DNA from: Parabacteroides sp. 52
GTDB taxonomy: Bacteria > Bacteroidota > Bacteroidia > Bacteroidales > Tannerellaceae
Length of the DNA: 64,000 nt
Assembly (NCBI RefSeq): GCF_010500925.1
Contig: NZ_QVMG01000003.1
Location: forward strand, 83,970-147,969
Direction of reading: 5' to 3'
Positions 8,551 to 17,596 of this stretch are shown here, in pieces; the stretch's first letter is position 1, and every line of letters starts with the position of its first letter. The notes below the pieces were generated by a model that saw only the letters and a program-made list of their open reading frames with translations, did no database searches and had not been told where the DNA came from. The position numbers and the translations under genes are program-made.

Positions 8551-10802
8551 AGGATTTGAAGAAGGAACAAGAAGAAAACCGGTTGCCATATAGCGGATTC
8601 GGTACGGCTCCGGTCTATTTTACCGCTATTTCCACCATCTTAGGGGCGGTGCTCTTTCTCCGTTTTGGGTTCGCTGTCGGAACGGTTGGTTTCTGGGGGG
8701 CTATAGGCATTATCCTATTAGGACATCTGATCACGATTCCTACGGCTTTGGCTATTTCGGAAATTGCAACCAATACCCGGGTGGAAGGGGGAGGCGAGTA
8801 TTTCATTATCTCCCGTTCCTTTGGATTGAAGATCGGATCTACGATCGGTTTTACCCTTTTTATCTCCCAGGCGATCAGTATCGCTTTTTATATTATCACT
8901 TTTACCGAGGCATTTGCTCCTTTCTTTGACTGGTGGCAGGAGAGTTTGGGTTTTGCCCTTCCCCGGCAGGTTATCAGTGTGCCGGCCCTTGTGTTATTGA
9001 CCGTTGTCATTCTGTATAAAGGAGCCGGCTCGGGCATGAAATTGCTTTATCTCGTGAATATTATTCTTTTCATCTCCCTCTTGTTTTTTTTCTGGGGGAA
9101 ACCGATAGAAGCCGGTGAAGGCCTGACGCAGGTGGGGGCAGAGAATTTCGGATTCTTCCATAAAGAGAAGTTCTTTGTCTTGTTTGCTATCTGCTTCCCT
9201 GCTTTTACGGGCATGACTGCCGGAGTGGGACTGAGCGGAGACCTGAAAAATCCGGGCAAATCCATTCCTCTTGGTACGATGGGAGGCACCCTGACCGGAT
9301 TGGTTGTTTACGTATTGATCGTGTGGAAGTTGGCAGTCTCCGCCTCACAAGCCGATTTAGTGGAAGATCAATTGATTATGTCGCGGATAGCGGTTTTCGG
9401 ATCGGTATTGATACCGTTGGGCCTGGGGGCTTGTACCTTCTCTTCGGCCTTGGGTTCGATCTTGGTAGCTCCCCGTACCCTGCAAGCACTTGCTACGGAC
9501 AATAGCTTTCCTGTCAGGCGGATGAACCGCTTTCTGGCCCGGGGGAAAGGAGAGAACCGGGAACCTTTCAATGCAACTGTCGTTTCTTTTGTTATTGCAC
9601 TCGTCTTTGTGTTGATGGGTAATATCGACCGGGTGGCAGGTATTATATCGATGTTTTTCCTGATTACTTACGGAACGCTTTGTCTTATCTCTTTTCTCAA
9701 CCATTTCGGTTCGCCCCCGTCTTATCGTCCCCGATTCAAATCCAAATGGTATTTTTCGCTGGGAGGCTTCCTGCTTTCTGTATGGGTGATGTTTATGATC
9801 AATTCACTTTACACGATTATTTCTTATATCGTTCTGGTAGGTATTTATCTGTTCATTGAACATTATAACAAAGAGCAGAAAGGACTTGTCGATATCTTTA
9901 ACGGGGCTTTATTCCAATTAAACCGGCGGTTGCGCGTGTTTATGCAGAAAAATCAATCTGCCAGGGAAACACAGGAATGGCGACCGGCGGCTATCTGCAT
10001 TTCCCCTCATTCGTTTGAGCGGGATAAGGTGTTGGAACTCATGAAATGGATCAGTCACCAACATGGTTTTGGCACTTATTTCCACTTCATCGAAGGGTAT
10101 TACAGCAAACAAACACATGCGGAATCCCAGGAGATCTTGCGCCGTCTGATCGATAATCAGAAGGAACATGAAAGCGCACTTTACATAGACACGATGATCT
10201 CCCCTTCGTATACCTCGGCTATTGCCCAGGTGATTCAGGCACCTTCCATCTCGGGCATGGAAAATAATATGGTTGTCTTCGAATTCGATAAGAGTAAACC
10301 CGATGAGCTTTGCCGGATCTTGGAGAATATCAACCTGGCCCGTGCCGGGAATTTCGACATATGCATCTTTGCCGGCTCACATTATCCGATACGGACCCGC
10401 AACGGTATTCATGTCTGGATACGAGGCACGGACGAAAAAAATACAAATCTGATGATCCTTTTAGGGTATATCATCATGGCCCACCCCGACTGGCATAAAA
10501 GCCAGATAAAGATATTTATTACGAGCCATACGGGAGAAAGTGAGAACACCCAAAAAGAACTCGAAGAACGGATCGCTGCCGGACGCCTGCCGATAACCCT
10601 GACCAATATAGAAATCATCCCGTTGGCAGAAAAACAAACCCTTAAAGATGCCATCACAATGCATTCCAAACAAGCAGGTTTAACCATCATCGGCTTCCGC
10701 GAAGAGATCATCAAACACGAACCAATGGCCTTTTTCACTGATTTTCAGGAAATAGGAGATACCCTTTTCGTAAATGCTTCTCAATCCAAAGAAATCAATT
10801 GA
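8547..10802 (+). CDS. SLC12-type cation-chloride cotransporter-like permease
   Basis: APC-superfamily transporter with about twelve membrane segments in residues 30-435 and a soluble C-terminal half (about 450-751). Features include GTAPVYFTAISTILGAVLFLRFG at the first helix, a GGGEYF motif after helix two, and a long cytosolic domain with a nucleotide-binding-like alpha/beta pattern, as in SLC12 proteins. Substrate could be K+, Na+ and Cl-, or amino acids; the long C-terminus favours the SLC12 group. It overlaps crcB by four bases, which hints at linked anion homeostasis. A 14-bp perfect hairpin straddles its stop codon. Confidence 0.82.
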   Translation: MKDLKKEQEENRLPYSGFGTAPVYFTAISTILGAVLFLRFGFAVGTVGFWGAIGIILLGHLITIPTALAISEIATNTRVEGGGEYFIISRSFGLKIGSTIGFTLFISQAISIAFYIITFTEAFAPFFDWWQESLGFALPRQVISVPALVLLTVVILYKGAGSGMKLLYLVNIILFISLLFFFWGKPIEAGEGLTQVGAENFGFFHKEKFFVLFAICFPAFTGMTAGVGLSGDLKNPGKSIPLGTMGGTLTGLVVYVLIVWKLAVSASQADLVEDQLIMSRIAVFGSVLIPLGLGACTFSSALGSILVAPRTLQALATDNSFPVRRMNRFLARGKGENREPFNATVVSFVIALVFVLMGNIDRVAGIISMFFLITYGTLCLISFLNHFGSPPSYRPRFKSKWYFSLGGFLLSVWVMFMINSLYTIISYIVLVGIYLFIEHYNKEQKGLVDIFNGALFQLNRRLRVFMQKNQSARETQEWRPAAICISPHSFERDKVLELMKWISHQHGFGTYFHFIEGYYSKQTHAESQEILRRLIDNQKEHESALYIDTMISPSYTSAIAQVIQAPSISGMENNMVVFEFDKSKPDELCRILENINLARAGNFDICIFAGSHYPIRTRNGIHVWIRGTDEKNTNLMILLGYIIMAHPDWHKSQIKIFITSHTGESENTQKELEERIAAGRLPITLTNIEIIPLAEKQTLKDAITMHSKQAGLTIIGFREEIIKHEPMAFFTDFQEIGDTLFVNASQSKEIN

Positions 10803-10811
10803 GAAGCATTT
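10772..10811 (+). terminator. Long perfect hairpin spanning the SLC12-like stop codon
   Basis: AAATGCTTCTCAAT (10772-10785) and ATTGAGAAGCATTT (10798-10811) are perfectly complementary with a 12-base loop. The stop codon TGA (10800-10802) lies in the right arm. There is no long T tract after it, so it may act as an mRNA 3'-end stabilizer or a weak terminator. Confidence 0.6.
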
Positions 10812-10925
10812 CGGGTAATGTATAAATCGGGACAACTCTTACTCATGGTTTAAACAGCCTGCATAAAACAACGTAAAATCGAAAAAAAGGGATGGAATCG
10901 TGTGCAAATTGTGTACCAATACACA

Positions 10926-10956
10926 AAAAAAGCAGCCACTTTTCAGTAACTGCTTC
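10926..10956 (-). terminator. Terminator downstream of tRNA-Met
   Basis: Read on the minus strand, AAGCAG ... CTGCTT forms a short stem followed directly by a run of seven or more T. It sits just after the tRNA 3' end. Confidence 0.55.
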
Positions 10957-10964
10957 CTTTTTCG

Positions 10965-11038
10965 TAGCGAGACCCGGGATTGAACCGGGGACCTCATGAT
11001 TATGAATCATGCGCTCTAACCAGCTGAGCTATCTCGCC
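10965..11038 (-). tRNA. tRNA with CAU anticodon (elongator Met, or Ile if lysidine-modified)
   Basis: A 74-base cloverleaf on the minus strand. The acceptor begins GGCGAGA and pairs with TCTCGCT. The D arm is AGCTCAGCTGGTTAGAGC, the anticodon stem CATGA/TCATG holds loop TTCATAA with anticodon CAT, and the T arm carries GGTTCAATCCC. The 3' CCA is not encoded, which is usual in this phylum. The initiator-specific three G:C pairs in the anticodon stem are absent, so it is not the initiator. Elongator Met is favoured, but a CAU-Ile tRNA cannot be excluded by eye. Confidence 0.93.
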
Positions 11039-11058
11039 ATCATTCATTGAATGCGGTG

Positions 11059-11066
11059 CAAAAGTA
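11059..11066 (-). promoter_or_regulatory. -7 promoter box for tRNA-Met
   Basis: Minus-strand TACTTTTG, exact TAnnTTTG match, 20 bases before the mature tRNA 5' end. Confidence 0.6.
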
Positions 11067-11250
11067 GAAGATTATTTTATATTGTGCAACCTTTTTTCGT
11101 AAAAAAATATGGTATAGGGAAAGAAGGATAGGGTAACCGATTCTGTCTGAGATGATTTTTTTCACCAGGGATAGTAGTGGGTTCCATTTATTCTATGTAT
11201 CTTGGGCGCAAGAAATGAAAGTGAGAGATATAATAGATACATTGATACCG

Positions 11251-11634
11251 ATGAAAAAAGAAAAGTTTCATATAGAATATGTTTTTGATAAAGTTTCCCG
11301 ACGCAGTCTTTGGAACCATCTGACAACCCCTCCCGGATTATCTGCCTGGTTTGCAGATGATGTGTTTGTGAACAATTCGGTCTATACCTTTAAATGGGAT
11401 AAAGAAGAAGAAGCCGCAGAGGCCATCTCCCTGAAGCCGGAAAACAGCGTGCGTTACCGTTGGGTTGAAGAAGAGGATGAACATTCTTATTTTGAATTTA
11501 AGATTCATACGGTGGAACTTACAGGAGCCACCACCCTGGAAATAACAGATTTTGCCATACCGGAAGAGAAAGAAGACGCCATTGACCTATGGGATTCCCA
11601 GGTAGATATGCTAAAAAGGACACTCGGCATTTAG
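11251..11634 (+). CDS. START-like (SRPBCC/AHSA1-type) domain protein
   Basis: Small soluble protein of about 127 residues with the helix-grip START-like pattern: N-terminal strand HIEYVFDKVSRRSLWNHLT, a GLSAWFADDV segment, alternating strands and a C-terminal amphipathic helix. Such proteins bind hydrophobic ligands in a central cavity; the ligand is unknown. The open frame extends up to 11152, but I prefer the ATG at 11251 (MKKEKFHIEY). The upstream 33 codons have no domain pattern and contain a possible -7 box (TATCTTGG near 11197). The next gene, LptF/G, has its own promoter. Confidence 0.75.
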   Translation: MKKEKFHIEYVFDKVSRRSLWNHLTTPPGLSAWFADDVFVNNSVYTFKWDKEEEAAEAISLKPENSVRYRWVEEEDEHSYFEFKIHTVELTGATTLEITDFAIPEEKEDAIDLWDSQVDMLKRTLGI

Positions 11635-11677
11635 CGTAGTTTCACAAATATATAGGGGCGGTTATCGTTTTTTACAC

Positions 11678-11685
11678 TACTTTTG
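11678..11685 (+). promoter_or_regulatory. -7 promoter box for lptF/G
   Basis: TACTTTTG followed by C, exact TAnnTTTG match, 38 bases before the start codon. Confidence 0.6.
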
Positions 11686-11723
11686 CGGATTCAATCGATT
11701 TTGGATTCAACCAAAGAAAGCAA

Positions 11724-13667
11724 ATGCTTAGAATAAAACGATTATATACATTTATGCTGCAGACTTTCCTGCCGTTGTTTATCATGACATTCGGCATTTG
11801 TCTGTTCATTGTGTTGATGCAGTTTCTCTGGCGTTCTATCGATGATCTGGTAGGGAAAGGCTTGGGGATCTCCGTATTGGCAGAGATGTTTTTTTATGCA
11901 GCCTTGTTTCTGGTGCCTATGGCCCTTCCCCTGTCTCTCTTATTGGCCTCCTTAATGACTTTTGGTAATCTGGGCGAACGATTGGAGTTGCTGGCGATGA
12001 AATCAGCCGGTGTCTCTCTTATCCATATCATGCGTCCGCTTATCATCCTGATTGCCGGCGTGAGCATTGGTGCTTTCTTCTTCCAGAATAATGTAATGCC
12101 GGTCGTAAATGTCAAATTATATGCTTTGTTATACTCTATGCGGCAGAAATCTCCTGAATTGGAGATACCCGAGGGGGTATTTTTCAAAGACATTCCCAAG
12201 TATACGATTTATGTAAAGAAAAAGGATCCGGATGGCCTCTTCCGGGATATGATGATCTATGATTATTCGGACGGTTTTGACAAAGCAATGGTTATTGTTG
12301 CCGACTCCGCCCGCTTAAAAACCTCTGCCGATAAATTATTCCTGGTCCTTTCTTTATACAATGGAGAAGCCTTTCAGAATCTGCAGCCCTCCTCCTCTAC
12401 CCGTAAGCAAGGGGGAGATGCCATGGATCCTTACCGCAGGGAATCTTTTCAGACAAAAGAGATATTGATCGAGTTCGATGCGAACTTTACCCGGCGGGAT
12501 GATTCCTTTCTGCAAAATCAATATTTAGGAAAGAACCTGGAAGGGTTGCAATCGTCTATTGATTCCATGACTGTACGGCTGGATAGTATCAAAGCGTTGA
12601 ATGCAAAGAGCCTCTACGATAACTCTTATAAAAAGAATCTACATTATTGGCAGGAACAGGCGAAGGTGGAAGAGGATACCGATCCGGTTGCTTCTTCTTC
12701 AAACGTAGCCAGGGTTCAGCCGCCTGCATCCATGACTCTCAATTACGACAGTTTGTATCAGGCGCAACTGCCCAGTGCCAAAGCCGCTTTATTGACACGT
12801 GTGAAAGTAGCTGCCGAATACGTCAAACAAGATTATCATTTTCGGGCACTTACTCTCGGGGATGAGGCTGCCCGGGTAAGACGGCATTATACCGAATGGC
12901 ATAAGAAGCTTACCTTGTCTTTTGCCTGCCTGGTATTCTTTTTCATCGGTGCCCCTCTAGGTGCCATCATCCGGAAGGGAGGATTGGGCGTGCCGGTGAT
13001 CATTTCGGTTCTACTGTATATCTTCTATTATATAGTGGATAATATAGGTTTTAAAATGGCCCGTGATGGGGTATGGGAGGCCTGGCAAGGTATGTGGTTA
13101 AGTTCTGCCGTATTGACCCCGATGGGTATATTCCTTACCTATAAAGCCGTAAACGATTCGGTTATATTGAATGCAGATACCTATCTCAATATTCTGAAAA
13201 ATCTGATCGGCAAGCGCTCCGGTCGTAAGATTGAGATGAAAGAAGTAATTATTTATGCTCCGGACTATGCCGCATTGATTCCCCAATTAACGGATTTAAA
13301 ATCCCAATGTACAGATTATCTGAAAACGCATAAGCGTTGGGTCAATTATTTTACTTACTGGAAAGATGGCGGAAAAGATGTTACAGTCCAGAGAATGGCA
13401 GTACATATAGAAGCGATTGTAGAGGAACTAAGCAATTCCGACCAGATACTTATTTTAAATAAGCTGATGGACTATCCGGTTATCAGCGGATATAACCAAC
13501 TCAGCATGCACATGAATAAAAAGGTGGGGCTCATCCTGGCTTTCTTTTTCCCGATAGGTATTCCTCTTTATTTTCTCGCGATCTATCAACGGGGACTTTT
13601 GCAGCATGATATGAAAGCCGTGCAACGAACAACCAACGAGCTGTTGGAGATGATACAAACATCTTAA
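11724..13667 (+). CDS. LptF/LptG-family lipopolysaccharide export permease
   Basis: Inner-membrane permease of the Lpt ABC exporter that pulls LPS out of the membrane. Three N-terminal membrane segments (about 12-40, 50-82, 98-122) are followed by a periplasmic beta-rich domain to about residue 390, then three more segments between 395 and 475, the classic LptF/G plan. At 647 residues it is much longer than the usual 350-400. The extra C-terminal 170 residues hold a further hydrophobic helix near 606-625 (ILAFFFPIGIPLYFLAIY). Bacteroidota often encode this long single form. Its ATPase partner LptB is not in the window. Confidence 0.88.
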   Translation: MLRIKRLYTFMLQTFLPLFIMTFGICLFIVLMQFLWRSIDDLVGKGLGISVLAEMFFYAALFLVPMALPLSLLLASLMTFGNLGERLELLAMKSAGVSLIHIMRPLIILIAGVSIGAFFFQNNVMPVVNVKLYALLYSMRQKSPELEIPEGVFFKDIPKYTIYVKKKDPDGLFRDMMIYDYSDGFDKAMVIVADSARLKTSADKLFLVLSLYNGEAFQNLQPSSSTRKQGGDAMDPYRRESFQTKEILIEFDANFTRRDDSFLQNQYLGKNLEGLQSSIDSMTVRLDSIKALNAKSLYDNSYKKNLHYWQEQAKVEEDTDPVASSSNVARVQPPASMTLNYDSLYQAQLPSAKAALLTRVKVAAEYVKQDYHFRALTLGDEAARVRRHYTEWHKKLTLSFACLVFFFIGAPLGAIIRKGGLGVPVIISVLLYIFYYIVDNIGFKMARDGVWEAWQGMWLSSAVLTPMGIFLTYKAVNDSVILNADTYLNILKNLIGKRSGRKIEMKEVIIYAPDYAALIPQLTDLKSQCTDYLKTHKRWVNYFTYWKDGGKDVTVQRMAVHIEAIVEELSNSDQILILNKLMDYPVISGYNQLSMHMNKKVGLILAFFFPIGIPLYFLAIYQRGLLQHDMKAVQRTTNELLEMIQTS

Positions 13668-13711
13668 TCTTGTTTCACATAAACGAGAGGGGCTCTTCGA
13701 AATAATTATCG

Positions 13712-13719
13712 TACTTTTG
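13712..13719 (+). promoter_or_regulatory. -7 promoter box for ribBA
   Basis: TACTTTTG then C, exact TAnnTTTG match, 30 bases before the ribBA start. I see no FMN riboswitch in this 81-base gap, so control at this promoter is unlikely to use that RNA. Confidence 0.6.
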
Positions 13720-13748
13720 CAGGAAAATTATCAGACCGGTAAAACAAC

Positions 13749-14966
13749 ATGAGTGAAATAAAATTAAACACAATAGAAGAAGCTATTGAGGATTTCCGTG
13801 AGGGGAAATTTCTGATTGTAGTTGACGATGAGGATCGTGAAAATGAAGGCGACTTTATTATAGCGGCAGAAAAGGTTACTCCCGAAAAGATAAACTTTAT
13901 GATGACCGAAGGCCGAGGCGTCCTGTGTGCTCCTATCACAGAAGAACGTTGCCGGGAATTGGAACTCGATATGCAGGTTCCACATAATACCTCTATGCTT
14001 GAAACACCTTTCACCGTGACAGTGGATAAACTGGGTGGAGGTTGTACGACCGGGGTTTCGATGTATGACCGGGCGCAGACGATTCTGGCCTTAGCCGATC
14101 CGAATACCAAACCTTCGGATTTAGGCCGACCGGGGCATATCAATCCTTTGCGTGCGCGCTCGCGTGGCGTTTTGCGTCGCTCAGGACATACGGAGGCGGC
14201 AGTCGATTTGGCCCGTTTATCCGGTTTATACCCTGCAGGCGCATTGATTGAGATCATCAATGAAGATGGAACAATGGCTCGTTTGCCGGATTTGATTAAA
14301 GTATCCCAGAAATTCGGCATCAAAATAATAACGATCAAAGACCTTATTGCTTATCGTTTGCAAACGGAATCCCTCGTAGAAAAGGGGGTAGAGGTGGATA
14401 TGCCTACCGTTTTCGGTCATTTCCGGTTAATCCCTTTCCGCCAGAAGAGTAATGGCCAGGAGCATATCGCCTTGATAAAGGGCGAATTCAAAAAAGGAGA
14501 ACCCGTGCTTGTCCGCGTCCATTCCTCCTGTGCTACCGGAGACATTTTTGGTTCTATGCGTTGCGAATGTGGCGAACAATTGCATAAAGCGATGGAAACC
14601 ATTGAGCAGGAAGGGAAAGGAGTCATTGTTTATCTGAATCAGGAAGGGCGCGGCATCGGTTTGATGGAGAAGATGAAAGCGTATAAACTGCAAGAGGAAG
14701 GCCTGGATACGGTTGACGCCAATCTGCACCTGGGTCATCAGGCAGATGAACGTGACTATGGCGTAGGGGCTCAGATCCTGCGTACGATAGGTGTAACAAA
14801 GATGCGCCTGTTGACCAATAACCCCGTCAAGCGGGTAGGATTGGAAGCCTATGGATTAGAGGTAGTGGAGAATATACCTATCGAAGTGACCTTGAATCCT
14901 TACAATGAATTCTATATGAAAACAAAAAAAGAACGCATGGGACATCAACTGCATAACATCAAATAA
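13749..14966 (+). CDS. ribBA: Bifunctional 3,4-dihydroxy-2-butanone-4-phosphate synthase / GTP cyclohydrolase II
   Basis: Catalyses both entry reactions of riboflavin synthesis: ribulose-5-phosphate to the four-carbon unit, and GTP to the diaminopyrimidine. The N-terminal RibB half (1-205) has [11 protein letters not shown] with acidic metal ligands and the GHT segment. The C-terminal RibA half (about 206-405) has the zinc ligands in [15 protein letters not shown] and the EGRGIG motif. The full length of 405 residues is standard. It stands alone here, with its own promoter and no other rib gene nearby. Confidence 0.96.
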   Translation: MSEIKLNTIEEAIEDFREGKFLIVVDDEDRENEGDFIIAAEKVTPEKINFMMTEGRGVLCAPITEERCRELELDMQVPHNTSMLETPFTVTVDKLGGGCTTGVSMYDRAQTILALADPNTKPSDLGRPGHINPLRARSRGVLRRSGHTEAAVDLARLSGLYPAGALIEIINEDGTMARLPDLIKVSQKFGIKIITIKDLIAYRLQTESLVEKGVEVDMPTVFGHFRLIPFRQKSNGQEHIALIKGEFKKGEPVLVRVHSSCATGDIFGSMRCECGEQLHKAMETIEQEGKGVIVYLNQEGRGIGLMEKMKAYKLQEEGLDTVDANLHLGHQADERDYGVGAQILRTIGVTKMRLLTNNPVKRVGLEAYGLEVVENIPIEVTLNPYNEFYMKTKKERMGHQLHNIK

Positions 14967-15000
14967 GTAGCAAATTATTGCTATTATGTTGAATATTATC

Positions 15001-15008
15001 TAATTTTG
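15001..15008 (+). promoter_or_regulatory. -7 promoter box for aspartate aminotransferase
   Basis: TAATTTTG, exact TAnnTTTG match, 40 bases before the start codon. Confidence 0.5.
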
Positions 15009-15047
15009 TCGCATCATTATAAATAAATAATACAAAAAAACAGTGTC

Positions 15048-16241
15048 ATGACACAAGTTTCAGATCGTTTAGCAAGTTTGTCGCCATCGGAAACCCTGGC
15101 GATGTCGCAAAAGAGCCAGGAATTGAAGGCTCAAGGTATCGATGTTATCAATCTAAGTGTAGGTGAACCGGACTTTTTTACTCCCGAACATATAAAAGAG
15201 GCAGCTAAAAAAGCTATTGATGATAACTTTTCATTCTATTCACCGGTTCCGGGATACATGGATCTGCGTAAAGCGATTGTTGACAAGTTGAAACGGGAAA
15301 ATGACTTAGAATATACTGCGGATCAGATTATTGTTTCGGGTGGAGCCAAACAATCCGTATGTAACGTCTTATTGAGTATTGTCGGTCCGGGCGATGAAGT
15401 GATTGTACCGGCTCCTTACTGGGTAAGCTATGTAGAGATGGTGAAACTAGCCGAAGGGACGAATGTGATTGTAGAAGCGGGCATCGAGCAGGATTTCAAG
15501 ATCACCCCGGCGCAGTTGGAAGCAGCCATCACTCCGAAAACAAAGGCGATCATCCTTTGTTCCCCTTCCAATCCTACCGGCAGTGTGTATACAAAAGAAG
15601 AGCTCAAAGCCCTGGCTGCCGTATTGGCAAAACATCCGCAGGTAATTGTCTTGGCAGATGAGATCTACGAACACATCAATTATGTAGGCAAACACGAAAG
15701 TATGGCACAATTCCCGGAAATCAAAGACCGGGTAGTCGTAATCAATGGTGTTTCCAAAGCCTATGCAATGACCGGATGGCGTATCGGTTTTATCGCTGCT
15801 CCGTTGTGGATTGCCAAAGCATGTAACAAATTGCAAGGTCAATATACTTCCGGTGCCTCTTCGATCGCACAAAAAGCCTCCGTTGCTGCTTTCGCTGGCG
15901 ACCAGAGCTGTGTAGAAGAGATGCGTAAAGCCTTCCAACGTCGTCGTGACCTGGTAGTAAGCCTTTGCCAGGATATTCCGGGAATGAAGTTGAATGTGCC
16001 GCAAGGGGCTTTCTATCTTTTCCCTGAAGTAGATACTTATTTTGGAAAAAGCTTTGGCGATCGCAAGATCAACGACGCCGGTGATCTGGCGATGTACCTC
16101 TTGGAAGAAGGGCATGTAGCCACCGTAGGAGGAACAGCTTTCGGTGCTCCCAAATGCCTGCGTTTCTCTTATGCTACTTCCGATGAGAATTTGATTGAAG
16201 CAATAAGCCGTATCAAAAAAGCATTGGCTGCATTGAAATAA
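15048..16241 (+). CDS. Class I PLP-dependent aminotransferase, aspartate aminotransferase type
   Basis: Transfers the amino group between aspartate and 2-oxoglutarate in the cytoplasm. Fold-type I markers are in place: SVGEPDF near 34-40, SPSNPTGSVY near 174-183, ADEIYEH near 204-210, and the PLP lysine in NGVSKAYAMTGWRIGF near 228-243. A conserved arginine lies in KCLRFSYATS near the C-terminus. The 397-residue length matches the Ib subgroup. Other amino donors such as aromatic amino acids are possible. A strong terminator follows 36 bases after the stop. Confidence 0.92.
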   Translation: MTQVSDRLASLSPSETLAMSQKSQELKAQGIDVINLSVGEPDFFTPEHIKEAAKKAIDDNFSFYSPVPGYMDLRKAIVDKLKRENDLEYTADQIIVSGGAKQSVCNVLLSIVGPGDEVIVPAPYWVSYVEMVKLAEGTNVIVEAGIEQDFKITPAQLEAAITPKTKAIILCSPSNPTGSVYTKEELKALAAVLAKHPQVIVLADEIYEHINYVGKHESMAQFPEIKDRVVVINGVSKAYAMTGWRIGFIAAPLWIAKACNKLQGQYTSGASSIAQKASVAAFAGDQSCVEEMRKAFQRRRDLVVSLCQDIPGMKLNVPQGAFYLFPEVDTYFGKSFGDRKINDAGDLAMYLLEEGHVATVGGTAFGAPKCLRFSYATSDENLIEAISRIKKALAALK

Positions 16242-16277
16242 GTGGAGAACCAACGATTTAAAAAAAATAAAAGAGAG

Positions 16278-16308
16278 AGCTATTCCCCTGTGGGGGAATA
16301 GCTTTTTT
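16278..16308 (+). terminator. Strong Rho-independent terminator after aminotransferase
   Basis: AGCTATTCCCC (16278-16288) pairs perfectly with GGGGAATAGCT (16293-16303) around a 4-base loop, followed by a run of T. Confidence 0.92.
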
Positions 16309-16329
16309 AATGAAGTTTATAGTAGAAAA

Positions 16330-16698
16330 ATGAAAACAGTATACACCGTTTTATTATTGATCGGCTCTAATATCTTTATGACCCTGGCCTGGTATGGACA
16401 TCTGAAGTTACAGGAAATGAAACTGATTGATAACTGGCGTTTGCTGGGTGTGATCTTCTTCTCCTGGGTATTGGCCTTCTTTGAATACTGCATGCAGGTA
16501 CCCGCCAACCGGATCGGTTTCGCGGGCAATGGAGGTCCTTTCTCTCTGATGCAACTTAAAGTGATGCAGGAGGTAATCACCCTGGTTGTTTTCACAGTTT
16601 TTGCCACTGTTTTTTTCAAAGGAGAATCCTTTCAATGGAATCACCTGGCTGCTTGTCTCTGTCTGATCCTGGCCGTTTATTTTGTGTTCATGAAATGA
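16330..16698 (+). CDS. DMT-family small membrane protein (DUF486)
   Basis: A 122-residue integral membrane protein with four predicted helices, matching DUF486 proteins of the drug/metabolite transporter superfamily. Recognizable segments include the N-terminal SNIFMTLAWYGHLK and the central FFEYCMQVPANRIG signature. These proteins resemble half-size EmrE-like transporters and probably dimerize. No substrate is established. It is isolated between a terminator and the GH16 gene. Confidence 0.85.
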   Translation: MKTVYTVLLLIGSNIFMTLAWYGHLKLQEMKLIDNWRLLGVIFFSWVLAFFEYCMQVPANRIGFAGNGGPFSLMQLKVMQEVITLVVFTVFATVFFKGESFQWNHLAACLCLILAVYFVFMK

Positions 16699-16793
16699 TC
16701 CTCTCTCTATTTGAGTAGATAGACCTTGATTATCATTTGGTTTTCTTATCTTTAAGTCCTTAAACGAAGATAAACCTTTAAATAAATACGCAT

Positions 16794-17573
16794 ATGAAAA
16801 AAACACATTATCTATCCCTCGTATGGATAGTTCTTATCTGTTGTTCGATCTGTAGTTGTACGCAACCGCAATGGAAACTGGTATGGGAAGAAAATTTCGA
16901 TCAAACCGATGGCCTCGACCCAACGTATTGGAGCAAGATCCCCCGCGGGCGAGCCGACTGGCAGAATTGCATGTCGGACTACGATTCTCTGTTTGCCGTG
17001 ACAAACGGGAAATTGATTTTACGGGGAATAGTGAACGATGTATTACCTGACGATACGGCAAGTTTCCTTACAGGCGGTATTTATACCAAAGACAAATACT
17101 TTTTCGCATGCGACGGACGGGTAGAGATCAAAGCCCGCCTCTTTGCTGCACGCGGTGCCTGGCCGGCCATATGGATGCTGCCGCATGATCTCCCATGGCC
17201 CATGGGAGGAGAGATTGATATCATGGAACGACTTAACGGGGACAGCCTGGCCTATCAAACCGTTCATTCCTCTTATACCTATACCTTAGGCATCAAAGAC
17301 CCTGCTCCCGGATCTACCGCTCCGATCGATCCGGAAGATTACAATATCTACGCCGTAGAACTTTATAAAGACAGTCTTTCTTTTTACATCAATGACAAAC
17401 ACACCTTTACTTATCCTCGTATCCAAACGGATAAAGAGGGGCAATACCCCTTCGATCATCCTTTTTACTTATTGATCGATATGCAATTGGGTGGCTCTTG
17501 GGTCGGAGCAGTCGAACCGGCCGATCTTCCGGTAGAGATGTGGGTCGATTGGGTGCGTTATTATAAGAAATAG
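16794..17573 (+). CDS. GH16-family endo-beta-glucanase-like lipoprotein
   Basis: Glycoside hydrolase family 16, cleaving beta-1,3/1,4 glucans, galactans or related polymers. The catalytic E-x-D-x-x-E motif is intact in GGEIDIMERLNG (E140, D142, E145). The jelly-roll strands GRVEIKARL and AWPAIWMLP just before it are typical, as is the C-terminal PVEMWVDWVRYY strand. A lipobox ends at Cys22, so it is anchored in the envelope, probably at the cell surface. It is not part of a SusCD cluster, so the substrate is open; laminarin-like glucan is a guess from the family. Confidence 0.88.
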   Translation: MKKTHYLSLVWIVLICCSICSCTQPQWKLVWEENFDQTDGLDPTYWSKIPRGRADWQNCMSDYDSLFAVTNGKLILRGIVNDVLPDDTASFLTGGIYTKDKYFFACDGRVEIKARLFAARGAWPAIWMLPHDLPWPMGGEIDIMERLNGDSLAYQTVHSSYTYTLGIKDPAPGSTAPIDPEDYNIYAVELYKDSLSFYINDKHTFTYPRIQTDKEGQYPFDHPFYLLIDMQLGGSWVGAVEPADLPVEMWVDWVRYYKK

Positions 17574-17596
17574 AGGCAGAAAAGCTCTCCGCCCGT

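Noticed and set aside
10965..11038. Calling the CAU tRNA an initiator
   Set aside because: The anticodon stem CATGA/TCATG lacks the three G:C pairs of initiator tRNA.
11152..11250. Longer start for the START-like protein
   Set aside because: The extra 33 codons lack family pattern and would begin upstream of a possible promoter box; the ATG at 11251 fits better.
13706..14338. 210-codon minus-strand frame opposite ribBA
   Set aside because: Ser/Arg/Ile-rich complement of a highly conserved gene.
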